From Astragalus membranaceus (taxonomy: Eukaryota > Streptophyta > Magnoliopsida > Fabales > Fabaceae), in the NCBI GenBank assembly GCA_039519185.1, contig CM076847.1:46197708-46261707 (forward strand): DNA of 64,000 nucleotides, in the 5' to 3' direction. Numbering within the stretch: position 1 is the stretch's first letter; each line of letters starts with the position of its first letter. The translations under genes were made by a program, and so were the position numbers. The notes below the pieces were generated by a model, which had not been told where the DNA came from, did not search any database, and worked only from the letters and a program-made list of their open reading frames with translations. Shown here piece by piece: positions 9,818 to 21,438 of the stretch.

Positions 9818-10231
9818 TGTACCGTCATGGACTTTTGGGCTCGGCACACTGTAAGGAAGACCATCTTTCAACTTCACATAAAGACCTCAGCCCAATACAA
9901 GAAGAGGCCCGATGAACCGGATTAATTAGACAAGCCTTCAATATGTGACACATGGAACTCGGTATGGAGGCCAACACATCGGATAAGGACAGCCAAACTG
10001 ATGAGGTGTAAGGACCGACCAGACACGTGGCAACGCCGGGAAGACTCCAAGGAAAACCGCCCAGAGAAGTTACACCTAAACCGGTTATAAAAGGACCAGC
10101 CCGGTGAATGGAAGAAGGGGATTCTTAGACACAAAAACACATGTAAACTAGGCACGCCGGCATAGCCAAAAAGGCTATCCGGTCTCCATTGTAACAATCC
10201 GAGTTCATCAGTAAAACCCTATCCAAGAACA
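9818..10231 (+). mobile_element. 5' LTR of LARD-like element
   Basis: Starts TGTACCGTCATGG and ends CCAAGAACA. Contains a TATA box at 10086-10092. Aligned to the right LTR without gaps. Confidence 0.93.
10086..10092 (+). promoter_or_regulatory. LTR TATA box
   Basis: TATAAAA in the context CCGGTTATAAAAGGACC, about 145 bp before the LTR end; conserved at 19041-19047 in the other LTR. The likely U3 promoter element. Confidence 0.7.
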
Positions 10232-10232
10232 T

Positions 10233-10250
10233 TGGCGCCCACCGTGGGGC
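10233..10250 (+). other. Primer binding site
   Basis: TGGCGCCCACCGTGGGGC begins one base after the 5' LTR. It is a standard plant LTR-retrotransposon tRNA primer site, common in Ty3-gypsy relatives. Confidence 0.8.
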
Positions 10251-10251
10251 C

Positions 10252-11654
10252 GCGGTAAAACGTTTCCCGGCCACACATCAACCTTCTTCCGACATGCAAC
10301 TTGATCTTGTGAGTTCTTTTCTCCATCAACGTTTCGAATGACCGCCTCAATGGTATCGCTATGACCGTCATTTTCCAGCAGCGTGTCTGACTTTGTAGCC
10401 ACTTTAGCGGCCATCATCCTTTCCAAATCAGAATTCCCGTCTGCCAAAACGGTTACGACACCAAGATAACCTCCAAGCATGACAGAATGACAACCGTCCA
10501 GGGGTAACATGGATTCCACGGAACTGTCGCGGTCTCTCGATCTCAATACCCAGATAAGTTCATAATCTTTGTATATTGAAATATTTTGACACGAATCAAA
10601 TCACTCATAGTGCACACTTTTCTCCAATTAATGGGGGTATGGCCCTGTTACGGAACCCGAGCGTTTCAAAATTCGCTTCACCCACTCAAGCATCGATCTT
10701 CTATCCCTTATTATTATTATTATTATCGTAACTTTATTATTACAATCTGTTATCGTATTATCATCATTGTTATGAGTATACTTCTGATAATTCAAACCGC
10801 ACATCATTTTAAAATAATTTCTTGAACTTGAAAAATAACTGCTCATTTCATTAGCATATTTGGTTCCCACAAAACTAATTTTTACGCATGCCACACTCTC
10901 ATCCATCACGTCTCAAACCGCAAAATAACTGCATATGACCATGTCACTTCCGGCATATTATTATTATATTTATTTTATGAAAACATATACGTTGCACCCA
11001 AGTTATCTCTCCCAATTATTCAAATATCAATTTACTTGATGAATTTATGAAAGTGACACATCTTTTCAAACGATAATGTTACTATCTTACGGTACCACCC
11101 GCATATCTCCGTAAGTTTCTTAATTCAAATAAGTTTCGGTTCCAGATTTAATTTAGCTATATTATGATGCATTGAATATTTAATTTTGACTAATTTATAT
11201 TTGATGATTGTTTCTAACACATAATTTCATGTTTGATTACTTGACAATCATTCATAACTCCGAGCCCTTGATGCTTTCTAAATTAACGAGCGTCCTTAGC
11301 TTGGGGTCAGATTAGCTCGGCCTTTCCGACAAAGAAAAGAAAAAGTATATGATTCAACTCCTCAAATGGACATGGTCATATAATGAAGGTCAAATCTACA
11401 AACAATGAACCTATAAAGTTCACACTAAACAAGAAGCAAAGGTTCACCAGCAAGCAGTTCCGAAAATATATTTCTGCATAGTTCCAGACGAGTGTACTGG
11501 CCGATGGCAGAACCATGCAGAATGCAGTTGACCTTTTATCAAGGAAGACACGTCTTCATCACATCAACTTCGGACAAATATGGTAAATCAAAATTTCCAC
11601 GAGACAAGAGTTAATCCTCCACGAGTACTCCGACTTGATCACATTTTAAAATAG
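10252..11654. other. LARD interior, no pol; possible gag start remnant
   Basis: A short frame starting at an ATG near 10338 (MTASMVSL, then stop) resembles a gag beginning but dies at once. Around 10700-10760 is an ATT-rich low-complexity run. Nothing else can be assigned; long frames on the minus strand lack any family signature. Confidence 0.4.
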
Positions 11655-12051
11655 TCTCCACGAGACAAGGGTTCGCTTCTTACTTGAGAACTACACCCAC
11701 TTGCTTCTACCGCCATTGAAGTAAGTAAAAGTAAAAAGCAAGCAAAGAACTTGCATAAAGTCTCCATGAGACAAGGGTTACCCCTTTCCAAAGGGTTACT
11801 CCCACTACCTTCTACTGCAATTGAAGGTAGTAAAACCAAAATTAAAAAGCAGGCAAGAACTTGCATAAAGTCTCCATGAGACAAGGGTTCCCCCTTTCCA
11901 AAGAGTTACTCCCACTACCTTCTACTGCAATTGAAGGTAGTAAAACCAAAGTTAAAAACAGGCAAGAACTTGCATAAAGTCTCCATGAGACGAGGGTTCA
12001 CTTCTCTTTTGGAGATCGCTCCCACTCACTTCTACCGCAATTGAAGTTACT
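11655..12051. repeat. Tandem repeat, about 106-110 bp unit, four copies
   Basis: TCTCCAYGAGACAAGGGTT recurs at 11655, 11761, 11871 and 11980, each followed by an ACTCCCACTACCTTCTAC-like block and GCAAGAACTTGCATAAAG. A further two-copy block of the same unit occurs at 13490-13690. Confidence 0.85.
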
Positions 12052-12060
12052 AAAAATTAA

Positions 12061-12376
12061 GGCTAAAGTGCTCTCGGGGTCCCTTATCTTTATTTAAAGT
12101 AACGATTTGGTCCTTTATCTTTTTTTTGTCCCAAATCAGTCCTTTATGTTTTAAATTTTTGACACATAAATCCTTTTCTGTCCCAAATCAGTCCTTTATG
12201 TTTCAAATTTTTGACACATAAATCCTTTTTTTTGACACATAAATCAGCACTGTTAACGGAAAAGGATTTATGTGTCAAAAATTTGAAAGATAAAGGACTT
12301 ATTTGGGACAAAAAAAACATAAAGGACTAATTCGTTACTTTAAATAAAGTTAAGGGACCCCGGGAGCACTTTAGCC
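12061..12376. mobile_element. Foldback MITE with 9-bp TSD (Mutator type)
   Basis: Terminal inverted repeats of over 100 bp: GGCTAAAGTGCTCTCGGGG at the left and CCCCGGGAGCACTTTAGCC at the right, continuing inward through CCCTTA, TTTATTTAAAGTAACGA and AAAGGACT blocks. The flanks AAAAATTAA (12052-12060 and 12377-12385) are a perfect 9-bp duplication, typical of Mutator-like elements. It has no coding capacity and is nested inside the LARD-like element. Confidence 0.9.
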
Positions 12377-12385
12377 AAAAATTAA

Positions 12386-12660
12386 CCACTCGATCAGAAA
12401 AGGAGTTGGGATCTCCCTGAGATCGTTCAAGACCAACAAAGGTCAGTGGTTACTCACCCAGTTATAGGTCAATGGGATGTTTATTCAAACACAAAATCCT
12501 TGAACCTGGGGATAACGGGGTCATGCATGAACCTCTAAAAACAAAACGGTTAATAAACCGAGCTTATACAAATCAGCCAAAATCACAGTTACATCAAGCT
12601 AACTTGTGAGACTGAAATTCTCAAAATCAATAAAATCATTCAGTGCGAAAGTAAGAAAGT
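12386..12660. repeat. Segment duplicated within the LARD (partner 13690-13960)
   Basis: Shares ordered blocks with 13690-13960: GATCGTTCAAGACCAACAAA, GGTTACTCACCCA, TATAGGTCAA, AACCTGGGGATAAC and TCAAGCTAACTTG. Each is preceded by the 110-bp tandem repeat, so the duplicated unit is about 1 kb in the first copy and shorter in the second. Confidence 0.75.
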
Positions 12661-13489
12661 CACGTAACCAACTTGATGCACATATAAAAGCCCGGGGGCA
12701 GTACAAAATAAACGCCCGGAAGTATCAATAAACGATATGGTACCACCATTCCTCTTTGCTCCCCCCATTTTCGCCGACTTGATCATCCACATTGCCATCC
12801 TGCTCTTCATCAGACATCCGACTCATGGTAAGCCTATTATCATTATTATTATCAACTGTTCTTGATTATGTTATTCTCGTAAAAAAGGTTTTCACTTATG
12901 ATGATTGTACCTATAATTATGATCCTGTTCTTCGTATCCAACGTCAGGAAAATTATGAGACTTTCAAACTGCTTATAAACCGCTTGATTCAAGCTATTAT
13001 GTATCTTTCAACTACTACACCTTTTCCCTCCTAGAAAACAACTTCATCAAAACCGCTGAGTTGTCATCAACGTGAGCATTTTACTTTCACAATGATTCCA
13101 TGGAACATATATATGTTCAATATTGATTTTTTGAAAAAGAAAAATTATTTAATAGCATCTTACTACTCTAAGCCTTATATTTTTTGGCCGTTAATACATG
13201 GATAGTTTGTATTCGTTCAAAGAAACGATATGGTAGCATCTTGCTACTCTAGTTTATGACCCAAATCATATCTATGGAAACAACTCAAGTTCTCAAATAT
13301 ATCACTGATCTATTTTTTCAAGTTTTTTGAATGGTTATTTTTTATCTCCCGGTGATCATGGTAGTTACCACTCTTACTATAACTACATTACATATTTACT
13401 CAAAAAGGACTCATTATTTGGTTATTGTGTTCAATTGTTGAAGAATATGAATTCAACCCCTGCTTGATTTTTTTTTTCTGTTACTATCC
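12661..13489. other. LARD interior, nothing recognised
   Basis: Lies between the two copies of the internal duplication. It shows ATT-rich and TACTACT-rich low-complexity tracts and no protein motif. Confidence 0.4.
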
Positions 13490-13960
13490 ATAAAGCAAGC
13501 AAAGAACTTGCATAAAGTCTCCACGAGACAAGGGTTCCCCCTTTTCAAAGGGTCACTCCCATTACCTTCTACCGCAATCGAAGTAAATGAAACCAAAATT
13601 ATAAAAGCAAGCACGGACTTGCACAAAGTCTCCCTGAGACAATGATTCACTTTTTTGAAAGTCACTCCCACTCACTTCTACTGCAATTGCAGTGAGCAAA
13701 AACTAACCACCCGATCAAAGAAAGAACTGGGATCCCTTTGGATCGTTCAAGACCAACAAAGATCCGTGGTTACTCACCCATTTATAGGTCAACGAGACAC
13801 TCTAAGCCCAAAACCTGGGGATAACAGGGGAACACATAAACCCCTAAAAATTAAGTCGGGTAACAAGTTTAGCCCGAACTCATTCACAAATCGTCCTAAC
13901 TTACAAGGGCAAATAATACTTCAAGCTAACTTGCAAGGCAAAAAGTTGAAGCGAAAAGAA
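13490..13960. repeat. Second copy of the LARD internal duplication
   Basis: Two 110-bp-type units (TCTCCACGAGACAAGGGTT at about 13518, a degenerate one at about 13628), then the same block series as 12386-12660. Confidence 0.75.
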
Positions 13961-13979
13961 ACCCAATATTCAAAAGGTA

Positions 13980-14205
13980 CAAAGAAGCCCGAAGGCATCA
14001 TATCATAATGTACAACCAAAGAGCTTAAAGGCATTACAAAATGAGCCCGGAGGCATTACAAAGTAAGCCCGGAAGCATCCTAACATACAAACAAAGAGCC
14101 CAGAGGCATTACAAAACAGAGCCCAGAGGCATTACAAGATGAAAGCAAAGTTAAAGCAAAAGGCCGGAAGCATTATAAGAGGGCCAAAAGGCATTGCAAA
14201 ATAGA
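13980..14205. repeat. Degenerate short tandem repeat, GCCCGGAGGCATTACAAA type
   Basis: Seven or more copies of a unit of about 20-30 bp with the core GCCCGGAGGCATTACAAA or variants (GCCCAGAGGCATTACAA, GGCCGGAAGCATTATAA). Origin unknown; part of the retroelement interior. Confidence 0.75.
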
Positions 14206-15083
14206 CACCTTTAAAAAAAAACAAAACACTCAGAGCATAATGCTCCAGTGTCTGAAGGGGGTTATGCATACAAAGGTCAAATCTCGAGAAGATGCACCTT
14301 CTCGGCCCATGTCGAGCACAACACTATCTCAAAGTCAAAACTCCTAGGAAACGCCTCCGTGTCCTATGTCAGGCAAAGCATGGCGAAATACTAGTAAAGG
14401 TCTCCATGAGATGCACATACAAAAGGCAACAAATAAAAATAGATCCGATGAAACACTCCCCCCAATGAAACACTCAACCTGACGAGTACTATGCTCTCTA
14501 GATGAGATATACCCAGTTGAAAATGGTCATTAGTTCTCCCACTCCGAAATGAATTCTGATATATACGAGGCCACAAACCACAATAGAGGTCAAATTCCCT
14601 TGGGATGAACCGAACCTATACAAAAAGGAAACCAGGTCGGCAATCATTATAAAGGGAAAAGGAGGCCAATCTTCACGAGTTGCGCTGACTTAATACTATT
14701 CAAATATAAAGCAAGTCTCCAACAACAAATATGGCCAAGTCCCTGCGAGACAGGCCGGCTTTGAGTCCTGCCCAAGGGAAAAAACATTGAGCCAACCTTG
14801 ATTCCAACAAACCTTCAAAAAAAGTCAGAGTTATACAGCTTGAAAAGTATGTCACAGAGGCAAGAAACTTAAAGCCAAGTTTCCACGACACGAGGCGACC
14901 TTGGGTCTTGCTTATAAGAAAAACAAGCCTCCAAGAGATCGATGAGGCCTAATCTCCACGAGAAAAGCCGACCTCGATTCTACTTCAGGGACAAAATAAG
15001 TTTCCACAACACAAAGAGATAACTCGCTCCGGGTATATCAAATTTGAGCGAGCTTCCCACAAAAATGCAAGGGACAATAACGA
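14206..15083. other. LARD interior, nothing recognised
   Basis: Contains repeated TCTCCAYGAGAYR-type phrases that resemble the 110-bp unit in diluted form. No protein family can be read. Confidence 0.4.
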
Positions 15084-15088
15084 ACCCA

Positions 15089-18000
15089 TGTAACACCCCA
15101 ATTTTCGAATTAGTACTTTTTTATTTATGCGTGAATATAATAGTATTTTTTTGTAATATATTGTGCATCTTTTACCTTAGTAATTATATATTTTAGTAAT
15201 GTTTATTATTTTAGATGATTCAAGCCTTATGTGTATTTGAATTATTAAAATATGTTCAAATTATATTAACTCGCTTTTACCGTATATTGATAGTATATTG
15301 TTGTTATATTTAAATAATTGACTTATAGAATATTTGTATTTGAAATATCATTGTTTTAGTTGACTATTTTATTTTATGAAATAATAGTATTTTAAGTATA
15401 TTTTATTTAAAGTAAATGTTTTGGGTGAAAGAATTGTATATTGAGTGTTTTGGATTAAAAAGGGCCTTAGAAAATGAATTAGGATCAATTTGGGTCATTT
15501 TAATAACGTAGTCCATGTCTTTTGGAAGCCCAGCTCGCCACACCCCTTGCTTTCACGCATACACCTCCCTGATCCAGCCCAAGTCGCACAGCAAACACCC
15601 AAACCCAACTCAGAACCCGACCCGCTCGCGTTTCTCTTCCCCTTCGCCCAAACCTAGCAGCGCCGCAACTGCTCTCCTCTTTCCCCCATCTTTGCGATTT
15701 CCTTCCCATTTTCGAAACAATCCTAAAATCCATCATTCAATCCATGATTCTTGATCTTTTTCATCAATTAGGAATTTTTATTCGAAACCCTCACATTCTC
15801 TCATCCCTCTCCTTCGATTCCCTTCGGTTCTCTCTCTCTCGCCCTTATTCACCATTTTGCAGTCATGACCACCACGAAACAACCCCATGTCCGACCAGAA
15901 CACCGCCACACCCTTCTCCCTACTTGCTGTTACCCTCGCGAAACTAGAACCAGTGTGATTTCGAGCACCTCCACACCGCCATACAAACATCCACGAACGA
16001 CGCCCACTTCTGTTCCATCTTGTGCGGTTCCCTCCCTCTCACCTTCGATTTTGGGTTCATCCTGCCCAATATGCTTGTGTTACAGCACCCTTGGACTCCG
16101 TTGAACGTGTTTCCGGCAACCCACGTTTGTACTCCGACCCTCTTGGCCTCGCTGCCACTAGTTTTGGCCCAAACAGCAATAACTCCGCCACTTGTTCGTC
16201 AAAAACAGTCTCTCTTCACTGCTGGCTGTGACCTTCTCGGGCCAAACACATTCGTAGCCTATGTGAAGTTTCGGATCTGAATCCGGAGTTCTCGATTTTG
16301 CAATTCTGAACCCTTATCGTCGCTTGCACTTTGAGATGTAGTTGCGCTATCAAAATTAAACCTCGCTCAAGAGCTAGTGACTCGTTCTTTCGTTACACCA
16401 AAGGAACTATTGCAATTGGATATCAAGTAAGGGTGGGGTTCTAACTCTATAATAGGGTACATGAAGGGCTTTATGTGGGAAAATAAGGGATCCTATATGT
16501 TTGTTTAATCCTTGAAATCTATTGTTGTTGTTTGAATATATCTGTTGATGATTGAAATCGATTTAGGGGTTTTTGAACCCAATGATGCACAAAATTTGGG
16601 TCACTGGGCGCCATGGGCGCCGTCTGCTGATGTACTGGGGGCACTGGGCGCCATGTGTGGCTGCCCCTATTGTTTGCTGGGCGCACTGGGCGCCATGTGT
16701 GGCTGCCCCTGTTGTTTGCTGGGCGCACTGGGCGCGATGGGCGCAATATGTGGCTGCCCCTGTTGTTTGCTGGGCGCACTGGGCGCCATGGGCGCCATGT
16801 CTGGCTGTCTGTTGCTGGTTGTCTGTTGGTTGCTGGGCGCACTGGGCGCCATGGGCGCCATGTGTGGCTGCTTGTTGCTTGTTGCCTGTTGGTTGCTGGG
16901 CGCACTGGGCGCCATGGGCGCCATGTCTGGCTGCCCTATGCTTGTTGTCTGTTGGTTGCTGGGCGCACTGGGCGCCATGTGTTGCTGCCTGTTGCTTGTT
17001 GTCTGTTGGTTGCTGGGCGCACTGGGTGCCATGGGCACCATATGTTGCTGCCTGTTGCTTGTTGTCTGTTGGTTGCTGGGCGCACTGGGAGCCATGGGCG
17101 CCATGTGTGGCTGCCTGTTGCTTGTTGTCTGCTGGTTGCTGGGCGCCATGGGCGCCATGTGTGGCTGCCTCGTTCGTTTGCTGGGCGCATTGGGCGCCGT
17201 CTTGTGGGTTGTTGGGCGCTTTAGGCGCATTGGGCCCACGGTTGACTAATTGTTGGTTAAGTCGTTAATTTGTTAATCGTTAATTTGTTGGGTTGGTAAC
17301 CGTTGGTTGAGTTGTTAAACTGTTAACTTGTTAAGTTGCTAAATTGTTGGCTCAGTTGTTGATTTGTTGATGATGTTGCACCTAGTTGTGATCACCATTG
17401 TGTGAAGTTGGCGACGTGTATCTGGTTGGATTGCCTCTATTTATTGGCAAGATATTATGTTGTAGGCCTATGGCCAACGTTGAATTCCGTTGTTGTTGTG
17501 TTGCTATGTAATCATTGTTGATTGTTTGTGCATTCACATCGCGTCGCATACATAGCATTTTTCATGTTGGAGCTATGCTCAAAACACGATGGCCTGGACT
17601 GGCAAAGTGACGTGAAGGCTTATGCCTTGTTGATGCCTCTATTTACTGGCAGATTTTTATGACGACGACGGGAGTTCTGCTCCAATGGTACCACATGCAT
17701 GTGCATAGTATTGAGTCGCATTCATATTGCATACTTGAGTGGCTATGTTGATGACTTGTGATTGATTGAAGTTGTTTGATGACGGTGAAGTGGTGAACTT
17801 ATGTCTTCTGATTCTAATGTACTGTTTTTCATACGTTCTATTATATGGTTCGATATCTCACCCCTTTTGTTTGAATGTTACCCTCCTGTTGGTAACGTGC
17901 AGGTAATCACGAATGAAGGCTGCTTACCTTCGTTAGATCGATTCGGTGTCGTCGCTCTGATATGTAACACTCGGGGGGATGAACACTTGCTTTCTTTATT

Positions 18001-18334
18001 TGCTATGTTATTTTTATTGTTGAAACTAAAAGTTGTTACTATTAAGAGTTTTGCTAAATCTGAGCTGTCTTAAGTTGGTTAAAGATGCCACGATTATTTT
18101 GAATTGACTTTTGTTGTGAATCCGCTGCGTAGTATTGAAAGTTGACTTGTTTTAAAGACTAAAAGGATTTGTTTATTGGTTCATCCAAGTTAGCGTGTTA
18201 TGTATCTGATTTCACAGGCGAATTGATTATGTTGTTTTGTTTTTAGTTGAAAGTGTAGCGCTCCATTTAATTGTTGGAAATTTTTATAACTCTGATTTTC
18301 GTATTATTTTACCGGGTAGAAATGGGGTGTTACA
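15089..18334. mobile_element. Nested solo LTR, 3.25 kb, TSD ACCCA
   Basis: Starts TGTAACACCCCAATTTT and ends ATGGGGTGTTACA, with ACCCA at 15084-15088 and again at 18335-18339. TG...CA ends plus a 5-bp duplication and no internal pol indicate a solo LTR left by LTR-LTR recombination. The same family, inverted, is at 45760-48000: that copy's TGTAACACCCATTTTTCACCC matches the reverse complement of this copy's right end, and both hold a block with the CACATGCATGTG palindrome. The lineage is not proven; LTRs this long suggest a Ty3-gypsy Tat/Ogre-like element. Confidence 0.85.
16600..17240. repeat. GGCGCC-rich minisatellite, about 63-bp unit
   Basis: About nine degenerate units of the form TTGCTGGGCGCACTGGGC, GCCATGGGCGCC, ATGTGTGGCTGC and CTGTTGCTTGTTGTCTGTTG, with subunit-length variants. 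The unit is a multiple of three and poor in stops, so long frames appear in all three plus frames and on the minus strand; this argues against coding. The related LTR at 45760-48000 has only single traces (CACTGGGCGCC near 47321), so the array expanded after the two copies diverged. Confidence 0.9.
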
Positions 18335-18339
18335 ACCCA

Positions 18340-18756
18340 CGCTCGAGGGCTCACGACATGATTCGTCAACTAAAGATTACGAAGCCTAAGGCCGACCTAT
18401 AGCCAACAAAACTGAGAGTATTTGGGGGCTCAATCACAACTGCAAGATCTCAAATCAATGTAAAGCGAACGCTCCATCAAGGCAGAATTACTTGTTCACA
18501 CAGACTAAAACAAGTTACTGGAGAGCCAACCAAGTCGAATTTGCCTATGCAAGGAAGAGCTGAAGCAATCGAGTTACAAAGAAAGTTGGAAACAAATTTA
18601 TGCACTTGAGACCACTATCGACCTTTCGTAGCAGCAATGAGAATGATAGCATTCGGTTAGAGGTGCATCTCAACAAAATGTCAAATAAAGTTTGGCGAAG
18701 GCACCAAAGAACTCAACAACACTCAGGAACCTTGAGCGCTTCACCCTTGTAGAGCT
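18340..18756. other. LARD 3' interior
   Basis: Continues the element interrupted at 15088. No coding signal. It leads into the polypurine tract. Confidence 0.5.
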
Positions 18757-18759
18757 CGC

Positions 18760-18772
18760 GCTTGGGGGGCTG
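18760..18772 (+). other. Polypurine tract
   Basis: GCTTGGGGGGCTG directly precedes the TGTACCGT of the 3' LTR. Confidence 0.7.
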
Positions 18773-19186
18773 TGTACCGTCATGGACTTTTGGGCTCGGC
18801 ACACTGCAAGGCAGACCATCTTTCAACTTCACATAAAGACCTTGGCCCAATACAAGAAGAGGCCCGATGAACCGGATTAATTAGACAAGCCTTCAATGCG
18901 TGACACATGGAACTCGGCATGGAGGCCAACACATCGGATAAGGACAGCCAAACTGATGAGGTGTAAGGACCGACCAGACATGTGGCAACGCCGGGAAGAC
19001 TCCAAGGAAAACCGCCCAGAGAAGTTACACCCAAACCGGTTATAAAAGGACCCGCCCGGTGAATGGAAGAAGGGTATTCTTAGACACAAAAACACATGTA
19101 AACTAGGCACGCCGGCATAGCCAAAAAGGCTATCCGGCCTCCATTGTATCAATCCGAGTTCATCAGTAAAACTCTATCCAAGAACA
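18773..19186 (+). mobile_element. 3' LTR of LARD-like element
   Basis: Ungapped match to 9818-10231 with about 14 substitutions, mostly transitions. Ends CCAAGAACA, followed by the AAAAC target duplication at 19187-19191. TATA box TATAAAA at 19041-19047. Confidence 0.93.
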
Positions 19187-19191
19187 AAAAC

Positions 19192-20400
19192 TAATCGAAA
19201 GAACAACTCAATCATGAGTCACACAACATTCATGAATAACTTCATTACCTCAAGGCTTTCCTTCCAACAATCTAACTTATAAACGAGTACTTGACAACAT
19301 TTTATGTCATTCACAATTTGGTAAACAATGGAAAGAACAAGCAAAAAATGTAAAATATACTATAATTCTCTTTATGATGTTTATAATGATTTTATATAAC
19401 ATATATTATAATATAATTATAAAATTATAGAAGAAATTGAGAGAGAGGGGGAGAGAGAGATGAAGGAGAGAGATCATGAGATGAGAAGATAAAAGAGCGA
19501 TGAAAGGAGAAAGAAGAAAGAAGAATGAGATAATGGAGAGAGAGAATAAAGGAGAGAGAGAGGGAGAGAGCTAGAAGATTGAGAAGGGAGATAGGAAAGT
19601 GTTAGAATATCAATTATGATTTGCCATATTAATTAGATTTGACTAATATCAATTAGGTTTTATTAGTACCAATTAGGATTATTCAGTCTTAATTGTAATT
19701 GATTCTTATTTCCATTATCTATATATACTATATACAATTGAGAGTTTGTCCACGTAGCCAGTTAGCTGATCCACCTCATCGTACATGTAATTGTTTAAAA
19801 AAAAGACACGTCAGTATTCATTAATTGACGTGGCAATGACTAGGCTGTGATGAAAACTTCTCCTGAAAGCTCAATATGAAATGCAATTCTGGAAATTAAA
19901 TGCAATTCAAGTAATGGCTTTCATTGTACAATACAACTATCATTTCCGCAATTTTTGGTCTATTTCAAATTTAGATTGAATTTGAATACTTAAGACACAA
20001 TAAATAAAAAACAAGAATCTATGCGATTCAGAAATGGTATTAATTCAAAATGCACAATTATTCCCCACTCAAAATATTCACAAAATTTGCTTCCAAAAAA
20101 GAATATATTCACCGGATTAATTCCTTTTTTATCCACCAAAAAAAGATTAATTCCTTTTCCATAATTTCCTATTTTTCCGTCATGTCATAAATGTGTCATT
20201 GAAGTAAATTCAAACAACAACTAGATTATACCGAGATATATATATTTTTTATTCTACTAGATATACCGGGGTATATAATAATACTGCATTACACCACATG
20301 AAATTCAAACCATATATGTTGACGTTACATTACTGTCTTAGTCTTTCTATTTACACCTAAAACTTCTCTGTATACAATCAAATTGGTATTTTTTAGGTCA
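19192..20400. other. AT-rich intergenic sequence with a purine tract
   Basis: A GA-rich run at about 19436-19590 (GAGAGAGGGGGAGAGAGAGA and similar). At 19601 a TGTTAGAATATCAATTATG-type phrase resembles the start of a copia LTR, but no partner was found. The rest is AT-rich with no gene. Confidence 0.4.
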
Positions 20401-21438
20401 ATCATACAATATTTCATTAATAATGGGCAAATGCCACTGAAACATTACACAGAATGTAAGCAACTAGCTTACGGAGAAGCACCTGCAGGTCCAATAATGG
20501 ACACAACTTAACCTAGTATAGCTGAAACCCCTAAACAAATTACAGTAAGCACAAGAGCAGCACCTGGGACATACAGATCCTAAAGAGCTAAATTAATTAA
20601 AACATAATGAAACCCTAATGCTAATAAAAAACAACCAACAGAAGCTTAACATAAAGAGCTGCTCTCCATACTTTTCCCGTAAGGCAGTGAACCCAAAGTG
20701 CAACCGAATCGTCGGCGCTAAACATGCTCCACCACAAAGTAAGGCACGGGCACCACAGAGCCGAATCGAAAAACCACGAAGTTGGGGTAGGAGGAAAGAC
20801 AGAAAGTCTAGATATTCCTCGTATTTAAAGGCCAACTGGCCCCAAGTTTTAAGATCAGAAACTGAGGTCCAAAGAAAATGAGGTGAGAACAAGTGGCGGA
20901 AAACGGAACCATTATCCCTTGAAACTGTAGAATGCGGAGAAGAGAATGGAAAGCGGATCTGAGAAAGGCATTAAGGCAACAAACACGGCTCAGGGAAGGA
21001 GGTGAGAATAGGTTGGAAGTCTAGATCTGGCTGGTCAGGTGGTTCTAGCGGTGGGCGGGGAACATCTGAATCAGAGGTTGGAAGCAAGAGCAGATCTGGT
21101 GGGTGGGGGGAGGACGAGTGGCTGGCGAACGACGAACAAGCAAGGCAGAGTGGAGGCAGGTCGAAGATGGTGATCTCACACGCAGAGCCGGAGATGGAGA
21201 GGAGCTTACCGAAAGCATTCTGGACTCGCACCAGAAACCAGAGGAACCTATTGTTAGAGCAGCGCCAGAGCCGGGAGAGACAAAGTGGAGGGCGCCACTA
21301 GTCACTCAATCAAATTGGCCTTTTGAAAAGCAAAAACCACCTGAATTTGTTTAGTAACAATGGTTATGACAGATATCAACTCACACTAGGTGGCACACTA
21401 CTCTTACAAACCCAATAGTTCTTTTACCACACTCCGTA
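20401..21438. other. Unassigned segment, transcript-like
   Basis: Short frames on both strands but no recognisable domain. The minus strand is pyrimidine-rich around 21000-21310 and ends near 20420 in ATTATTAATGAAATATTG, resembling the 3' end of a LINE or an mRNA. It may be a decayed LINE or non-coding exon material; I cannot decide. Confidence 0.3.

Larger units (their letters stand above)
9818..19186 (+). mobile_element. Complete non-autonomous LTR retrotransposon (LARD-like)
   Basis: Two 414-bp LTRs (9818-10231 and 18773-19186) share the TG...CA ends TGTACCGT and AAGAACA and differ at about 14 positions by eye. A primer binding site follows the left LTR, a G-rich polypurine tract precedes the right one, and a 5-bp AAAAC duplication flanks the whole. 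The 8.5-kb interior shows no protease, integrase, reverse transcriptase or RNase H on either strand, only a short possible gag start near 10338. It therefore must have moved with proteins supplied in trans. About 3.25 kb of the interior is a later solo LTR and 316 bp is a MITE, so the original was nearer 5.8 kb. Confidence 0.9.

Noticed and set aside
11640..12060. CRISPR-like array
   Set aside because: Units are head-to-tail with no unique spacers, and the setting is a plant retrotransposon.
11639..13671. Minus-strand frames with signal-peptide-like runs (LVLLPSIAVEGSGSNPLERG) at two places
   Set aside because: Both come from copies of the 110-bp tandem unit in the interior of the LTR element. 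The hydrophobic look results from complementing an A/G-rich repeat; there is no start context and no family match.
15500..16280. Pro/Ser/His-rich frames on both strands
   Set aside because: Pyrimidine-rich part of the solo LTR at 15089-18334; overlapping frames on both strands and no domain.
16545..17268. Long open frames of over 230 codons across the GGCGCC repeat, giving Gly-Ala-Cys-rich peptides
   Set aside because: Open in all three plus frames and on the minus strand because the repeat unit is a multiple of three without stops. It lies inside a solo LTR. A tandem-repeat artefact, not a gene.
15089..18334. Interpretation as a DNA transposon because TGTAACACCCC and GGGGTGTTACA are inverted
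   Set aside because: The 5-bp duplication and TG...CA ends fit an LTR, and the sister copy at 45760-48000 shows the same with an independent 5-bp site. The short inverted ends are normal for LTRs.
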